A stretch of DNA of 9,490 nt from Eubacteriales bacterium (lineage in GTDB: Bacteria; Bacillota; Clostridia; Christensenellales; SZUA-584), in contig JAQTSP010000088.1 in the NCBI GenBank assembly GCA_028711205.1, positions 1 through 9,490 on the forward strand. Reading direction: 5' to 3'. The notes under the pieces are model-generated. The model ran no database searches. It was not told where the DNA came from and saw only the letters and a list, made by a program, of their open reading frames with translations. Made by a program: the position numbers and the translations under genes. Shown here in pieces: positions 5,915 to 9,490 of this stretch. Within the stretch, counting starts at the first letter, position 1, and every line of letters begins with the position of its first letter.

Positions 5915-5943
5915 ATTATATACCAATATAAAGAATATTTCAA
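5915..5943 (-). promoter_or_regulatory. Sigma-A-type promoter for zapA
   Basis: On the minus strand, TTGAAA (5938-5943) is 17 bases from a perfect TATAAT (5915-5920). The predicted start near 5908 gives a leader of about 29 bases. This is the best promoter match in the window, and it lies in the 89-base gap between pheT and zapA, where no pheT terminator is obvious. Confidence 0.78.
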
Positions 5944-5968
5944 CAAGACAATGCACAAAATATAGTGT

Positions 5969-8356
5969 TTATTCGCGTATTTTTGCGCCAAACTGCATTC
6001 CGGCCGCCTCAACGATCAAATCTCTTGCCGCATTGGCTTCTTCATCGAGCAGCGTCCTGTCCTTTGCTCTGAAAACGATCGAAAATGCCAGGCTCTTTTT
6101 GCCTTCGCCGATCTGGCCGCCTTTGTACACGTCAAACAGTGCAGCACTTTCAAAATACGGCCCCGCGTTTTTCTCGATGCATTCGAGAAGCCCGGCCGCG
6201 GGCACACTGTTTTCAACAGTCAGCGCGAGGTCTCTCTCGGCTGCCGGAAACTTTGGCAGCGGTTCGTATTTCACAATGTTGTCCGACGCGGCGCATATTG
6301 CGTGCAGGCTCAATTCAGCCACATACACGCGCCGTCCGATCTCATACGCTTCCGACACATCCGGATGGATCTCGCCCAGCTCTCCGATTTTTTCTCCACC
6401 GGCATATACGGTAGCGCACCTCCCCGGGTGATAGTATACGGCGCCTTCAGGCTCAAACCGCGCATTTTTTATGCCGAATGCCTCCAGCAGATTTTCAACA
6501 ATGCCTTTCAGCGAGAAGAAATCCTCATCGCCGCAAAGGGCGGCACAGACATATTTATGCTCTTCTGGAAGCTCTTTTGTGCCTGCCGTAGGCAGATATA
6601 CACGCCCCGTCTCAAACAGCCTGATGTCGCGTACCTTTTGTTTGATGTTGTTGGATACCACTTTTAAAATATCCGGTACCGGCGATGTCCTGAGGTACCC
6701 CTGCTCGTCTCCAAGCGGATTGATGATCCTGACCGCACGGCGGAGTTTGTCATCATCGGGCACGCCAAGCTTGTCGAATTCCAACATCGCTGCGAATGAA
6801 TATGTTACGCATTCATAGCATCCAAGGCCGACGAGCAGCGCCCTGATCTTATCGACGCTTCTTTCGTCAATTGAAACCATGCCTCTCTTGACTTCTCCCG
6901 TCATCTTGACGATAGGTATGTTGTCATATCCGAACATGCGCGCCACCTCTTCGGCAATGTCCTCGCCAAACGTGATATCGCCTCTGAAACTCGGTATTTT
7001 ACAGACGAGCGTATTCCCCGAAACGCTTGTTTCAATAAACACCCGGCGCAGCAGGGCGGCCATGTCACCGGCCTCAAGAGCCGTGCCCAGTATCGCGTTG
7101 ATCTTGTCCGCACCGGCACTCACCTTTCTTGGCGATATATCGGCGGACAATATGTCGATCTCGCCCGATACGATCTCGCCCGCGCCCAGAAGCGCAACAA
7201 GATGAAGCGCCCTGTCCATCGCGGTCTTGCAGCCGGCCGTATCAACGCCTTTTGAAAAGCGCATCGCGGATTCCGTCGGAAGGCCGAGCGATCGCGACGT
7301 GCGCCGTACGTTGCCCTGAAGAAACTTCGCCGACTCGAAAACGACCGTTTTGGTGCCGTTCTTGATCTCCGAGTTTTCTCCGCCCATCACGCCCGCGATG
7401 CCGATCGCGCCCTCCGCGTCGCATATCAACAGCATATCGTCGGTCAGTGCGCGCTCTTTTTTGTCCAGCGTCGTAATTCGCTCGCCGCCAAGCGCGCGGC
7501 GCACGACGATCTTTTTACCGCGAATATCGTCATTGTCAAACGCATGCATCGGCTGCCCCGTCTCGAGCATCACGAAATTCGTGATATCAACGATGTTGTT
7601 GATGGACCGCACGCCTGCCGAAACAAGCCTGTCTTGCAGCCATTTAGGCGAAGGCCCTATTTTGACATTTTTGACCGCTCTTGCCACGTATCTTTCGCAC
7701 AAATCCGCGTCTTTGACATCGACTGTAACATAATCGGCAATGTCTCCGCCGTTTTCGGTATACGTCAGGTCGGGCATGTTAACGTTTTTTCCAAGCGATG
7801 CCGCGCATTCCCTCGCGATGCCCAGCATCGACAGGCAATCGGGCCTGTTCGCGCCGACCTCGATCTCGAACACAATGTCCGTCAACCCCAGTATCTCGCG
7901 CAGAGGCGTACCCGGCTTGTATTCCTCCCTCAGTATCATGATACCGTCCACATCCGCCCCCGGATATTCGGTTTCACTGATACCCAGTTCTTTGCCAGAG
8001 CATAGCATGCCGTACGAAAAAACGCCTCTGAGCTTACCCTTAGTTATCTTGAATCCGCCCGGAAGGTTCGCACCGATCTGCGCGACGGGCACAAGCGCGC
8101 CTTCAAATATGTTATTTGCGCCGCAGACAATCTGCAGTCGTTCGCTGCCGATATCGACCATGCAGACGGAGAGCTTATCCGCGTCGGCATGTTTTTCTAT
8201 CGCATCGATACGTCCAACAACCACCTTTTTAATGTCCGCGCCCAGTTCCGTATAACCGTCAACCTCGCTGCCCGTCATGATCAGCTTTTGCATCAAAGCA
8301 TCCGGCGCTAAGTCCATATCGACATAATCACACAGCCATTTATATGGTGCTATCAT
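5969..8356 (-). CDS. pheT: Phenylalanyl-tRNA synthetase beta subunit
   Basis: PheT pairs with PheS as an alpha2-beta2 enzyme that charges tRNA-Phe; the beta subunit binds tRNA and edits misacylated Tyr-tRNA. Domains seen in order are an N-terminal segment (MIAPYKWLCDYVD), the EMAP-like tRNA-binding domain (about 40-150, with VCGANNI and GVFSYGMLCSGKELG), and the B3/4 editing domain (about 215-385, with NIVDITNFVMLETGQPMHAFD region at 254-274). The B5 domain follows (about 405-480, with PSFRGDITFGEDIAEEV and FGYDNIP), then the synthetase-like core (about 490-685) and the C-terminal FDX-ACB domain (about 700-795, with FPAAERDLAL). The length of 795 residues is normal for Firmicutes. The ATG has GGGGAGG seven bases upstream, and pheS ends 13 bases before it, so the two are one operon under the T-box. 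Confidence 0.98.
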   Translation of the reverse strand: MIAPYKWLCDYVDMDLAPDALMQKLIMTGSEVDGYTELGADIKKVVVGRIDAIEKHADADKLSVCMVDIGSERLQIVCGANNIFEGALVPVAQIGANLPGGFKITKGKLRGVFSYGMLCSGKELGISETEYPGADVDGIMILREEYKPGTPLREILGLTDIVFEIEVGANRPDCLSMLGIARECAASLGKNVNMPDLTYTENGGDIADYVTVDVKDADLCERYVARAVKNVKIGPSPKWLQDRLVSAGVRSINNIVDITNFVMLETGQPMHAFDNDDIRGKKIVVRRALGGERITTLDKKERALTDDMLLICDAEGAIGIAGVMGGENSEIKNGTKTVVFESAKFLQGNVRRTSRSLGLPTESAMRFSKGVDTAGCKTAMDRALHLVALLGAGEIVSGEIDILSADISPRKVSAGADKINAILGTALEAGDMAALLRRVFIETSVSGNTLVCKIPSFRGDITFGEDIAEEVARMFGYDNIPIVKMTGEVKRGMVSIDERSVDKIRALLVGLGCYECVTYSFAAMLEFDKLGVPDDDKLRRAVRIINPLGDEQGYLRTSPVPDILKVVSNNIKQKVRDIRLFETGRVYLPTAGTKELPEEHKYVCAALCGDEDFFSLKGIVENLLEAFGIKNARFEPEGAVYYHPGRCATVYAGGEKIGELGEIHPDVSEAYEIGRRVYVAELSLHAICAASDNIVKYEPLPKFPAAERDLALTVENSVPAAGLLECIEKNAGPYFESAALFDVYKGGQIGEGKKSLAFSIVFRAKDRTLLDEEANAARDLIVEAAGMQFGAKIRE

Positions 8357-8369
8357 TGCTTATCCTCCC

Positions 8370-9398
8370 CTATTTAAACTGTGAGAGAAAACGAATATCG
8401 TTCTCAAACAGCAGCCTGATGTCGGTGATACCGTATTTGATCGTCGCGAGCCTGTCAAGCCCAAGCCCGAACGCAAACCCCGTGTACACATCAGGATCGA
8501 TACCACAGCCTTTGAGCACGCTCGGGTGCACCATGCCGCAGCCCAGCACCTCGATCATACCTGTACCTTTGCAAACGCCACAGCCTTTGCCTGCGCACTT
8601 GGCGCATGTCGCGTCGACCTCTGCGCTGGGTTCCGTAAACGGAAAATGCCCCGGCCTGAACTTTGTCTTCGTGGCTTCCCCGTAAAATTCTTTTAAAAAC
8701 CGGTCAAGCGTGTCCTTGAGATGCGCAAAGCTGATGCCCCGGCCCACCACCAGTCCTTCGACCTGATTGAATATCGGCGAATGTGTCGCGTCCACATCGT
8801 CGCTTCTGTACACCCGTCCCGGGCATATCATGCGTATCGGCGGGTCCTGCTTCAGCATTGTCCTGATCTGCACCGGAGACGTATGTGTCCTAAGGACTAT
8901 ATCGTTTGAGACGTAGAACGTATCCTGCATATCGCGTGCGGGATGGTCTTTAGGAATATTCAGCATCTCGAAATTGTATTTGTCATACTCGACCTCAGGG
9001 CCGTCCATCACTTCAAAACCCATGCTGACGAATATATCGCGGATCTCATAATAGATGCGCGTCAGCGGATGCAGGCCGCCGATGCGCTGCTTATGCCCCG
9101 GCAATGTAATATCGATCGCTTCCTCCTTCAGCCTGACCACCTTATCGGCCTGTTTGATCTCTAATATCTTTTTATCAAGCGCTTCGGTCAGCTGATCCCT
9201 GATCTCGTTTATCCTCTTGCCAAACGGCGGACGCTCTGCTTCCGGAATATCCTTCATGCTTCTCAGCGCGCCCGTCAATTCACCTTTTTTGCCGAGCGTT
9301 CTGATACGGATTTCCTCGAGTTCTGTCATGGCCTTGCTGCAGGCGATCTCATCCAGCGCGCGCAGGGCCATCTCTTCAAGCATCGTACTGTTTTCCAT
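8370..9398 (-). CDS. pheS: Phenylalanyl-tRNA synthetase alpha subunit
   Basis: PheS is the catalytic subunit that activates phenylalanine with ATP and transfers it to tRNA-Phe. From the chosen start (342 residues), an N-terminal coiled-coil arm (about 1-90) precedes the class II core. Motif 1 is around GGLHPLTRIYYEI (107-119), motif 2 is around RTHTSPVQIRTM and CPGRVYRSDDVDATHSP (170-208), and motif 3 is GFAFGLGLDRLA (307-318). The phenylalanine pocket region FRPGHFPFTEPSAEVD is at 247-262. A cysteine cluster C-x2-C-x4-C-x2-C (265-276) is also found in many Firmicute PheS proteins. The ATG at 9396-9398 has AAGGAG six bases upstream. An open frame reaching 9470 runs through the T-box and is not translated. 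The gene is followed closely by pheT. Confidence 0.98.
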   Translation of the reverse strand: MENSTMLEEMALRALDEIACSKAMTELEEIRIRTLGKKGELTGALRSMKDIPEAERPPFGKRINEIRDQLTEALDKKILEIKQADKVVRLKEEAIDITLPGHKQRIGGLHPLTRIYYEIRDIFVSMGFEVMDGPEVEYDKYNFEMLNIPKDHPARDMQDTFYVSNDIVLRTHTSPVQIRTMLKQDPPIRMICPGRVYRSDDVDATHSPIFNQVEGLVVGRGISFAHLKDTLDRFLKEFYGEATKTKFRPGHFPFTEPSAEVDATCAKCAGKGCGVCKGTGMIEVLGCGMVHPSVLKGCGIDPDVYTGFAFGLGLDRLATIKYGITDIRLLFENDIRFLSQFK

Positions 9399-9421
9399 AT
9401 CTGTCTCCTTCCAATAAAAAC

Positions 9422-9449
9422 AAAAAACTCTCGACTTGGGGCGAAAGTC
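9422..9449 (-). terminator. T-box terminator hairpin before pheS
   Basis: Read on the minus strand, ACTTTCG (9442-9448) pairs with CGAGAGT (9427-9433) over seven positions with one G-U pair, around an eight-base loop, and is followed by TTTTTT. This is the terminator form of the T-box switch. Its 5' arm is also used by the competing antiterminator, where ACTT can pair with AAGT at about 9469-9472. Confidence 0.85.
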
Positions 9450-9490
9450 CGCGGTACCACCCAAATCCACTTCAATATATGATGAAGCCT
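9422..9490 (-). promoter_or_regulatory. T-box riboswitch, 3' part (pheST leader), cut by window edge
   Basis: The T-box sequence GGGTGGTACCGCGG (9449-9462, minus strand) matches the conserved antiterminator bulge motif, and the terminator hairpin with its U run follows. Uncharged tRNA binding stabilises the antiterminator and lets transcription continue into pheS; charged tRNA leaves the terminator in place. The bulge reads UGGU, which pairs with a tRNA ending ACCA, in line with discriminator A of bacterial tRNA-Phe. A small hairpin CTTCA/TGAAG lies at about 9471-9488, just upstream. The specifier loop and promoter are outside the window, so phenylalanine specificity is inferred from the gene it controls. 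Confidence 0.93.

Noticed and set aside
7350..8255. Long plus-strand open frames opposite pheT (and similar ones opposite pheS, ytfJ, DUF2953 and rluB)
   Set aside because: They are shadows of strongly supported minus-strand genes, have Ser/Arg/Pro-rich unlikely compositions, and lack ribosome sites.
9399..9470. A 24-codon N-terminal extension of pheS reading through to 9470
   Set aside because: It is encoded by the T-box antiterminator and terminator sequence, has no ribosome site, and the residues do not match PheS. The ATG at 9396-9398 has a strong AAGGAG.
1..9490. CRISPR array, insertion sequence, prophage, toxin-antitoxin or defence genes
   Set aside because: No direct-repeat array, transposase, integrase or small paired genes are visible; all long frames are assigned to core functions on one strand.

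Overview
The window is a stretch of bacterial chromosome that looks like the genome of a low-to-moderate G+C Firmicute, most likely a spore-forming member of the Clostridia. This is inferred from a T-box leader in front of pheS, Shine-Dalgarno sites of the GGAGG type, a ytfJ/gerW sporulation gene, a DUF2953 (YtfI-like) gene beside it, scpA-scpB, and strong sigma-A-type promoters. Every gene lies on the minus strand, so transcription runs from high to low coordinates.

In order of transcription: the 3' part of a T-box riboswitch (9422-9490, cut by the window edge) controls pheS and pheT, the two subunits of phenylalanyl-tRNA synthetase. zapA, a Z-ring-associated cell-division protein, follows with its own promoter and a hairpin terminator. 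A second unit, with a promoter at 5396-5424, holds a site-2 (M50) membrane metalloprotease followed directly by scpA and scpB, the kleisin and winged-helix partners of the SMC condensin. A third unit, with a promoter inside the scpB 3' end, holds a DUF2953 membrane protein, ytfJ/gerW, a D-Ala-D-Ala carboxypeptidase and the pseudouridine synthase rluB; these four are very tightly packed. After an AT-rich gap with another promoter comes the first third or so of a biotin-dependent acyl-CoA carboxyltransferase (methylmalonyl-CoA decarboxylase alpha / propionyl-CoA carboxylase beta type), which runs off the left edge.

The genes are housekeeping and sporulation or cell-wall functions: translation (pheST, rluB), division (zapA), chromosome segregation (scpAB), and peptidoglycan and spore maturation (carboxypeptidase, ytfJ). 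I see no phage, transposon, CRISPR, toxin-antitoxin or defence genes and no credible undescribed system. The points worth a second look are small: a run of five consecutive genes with GTG/TTG starts, four promoters that all have a 17-base spacer and define transcription units, a GC-rich hairpin in the leader of the DUF2953 operon, a palindrome upstream of the M50 promoter, and the absence of spmA/spmB between the carboxypeptidase gene and rluB.
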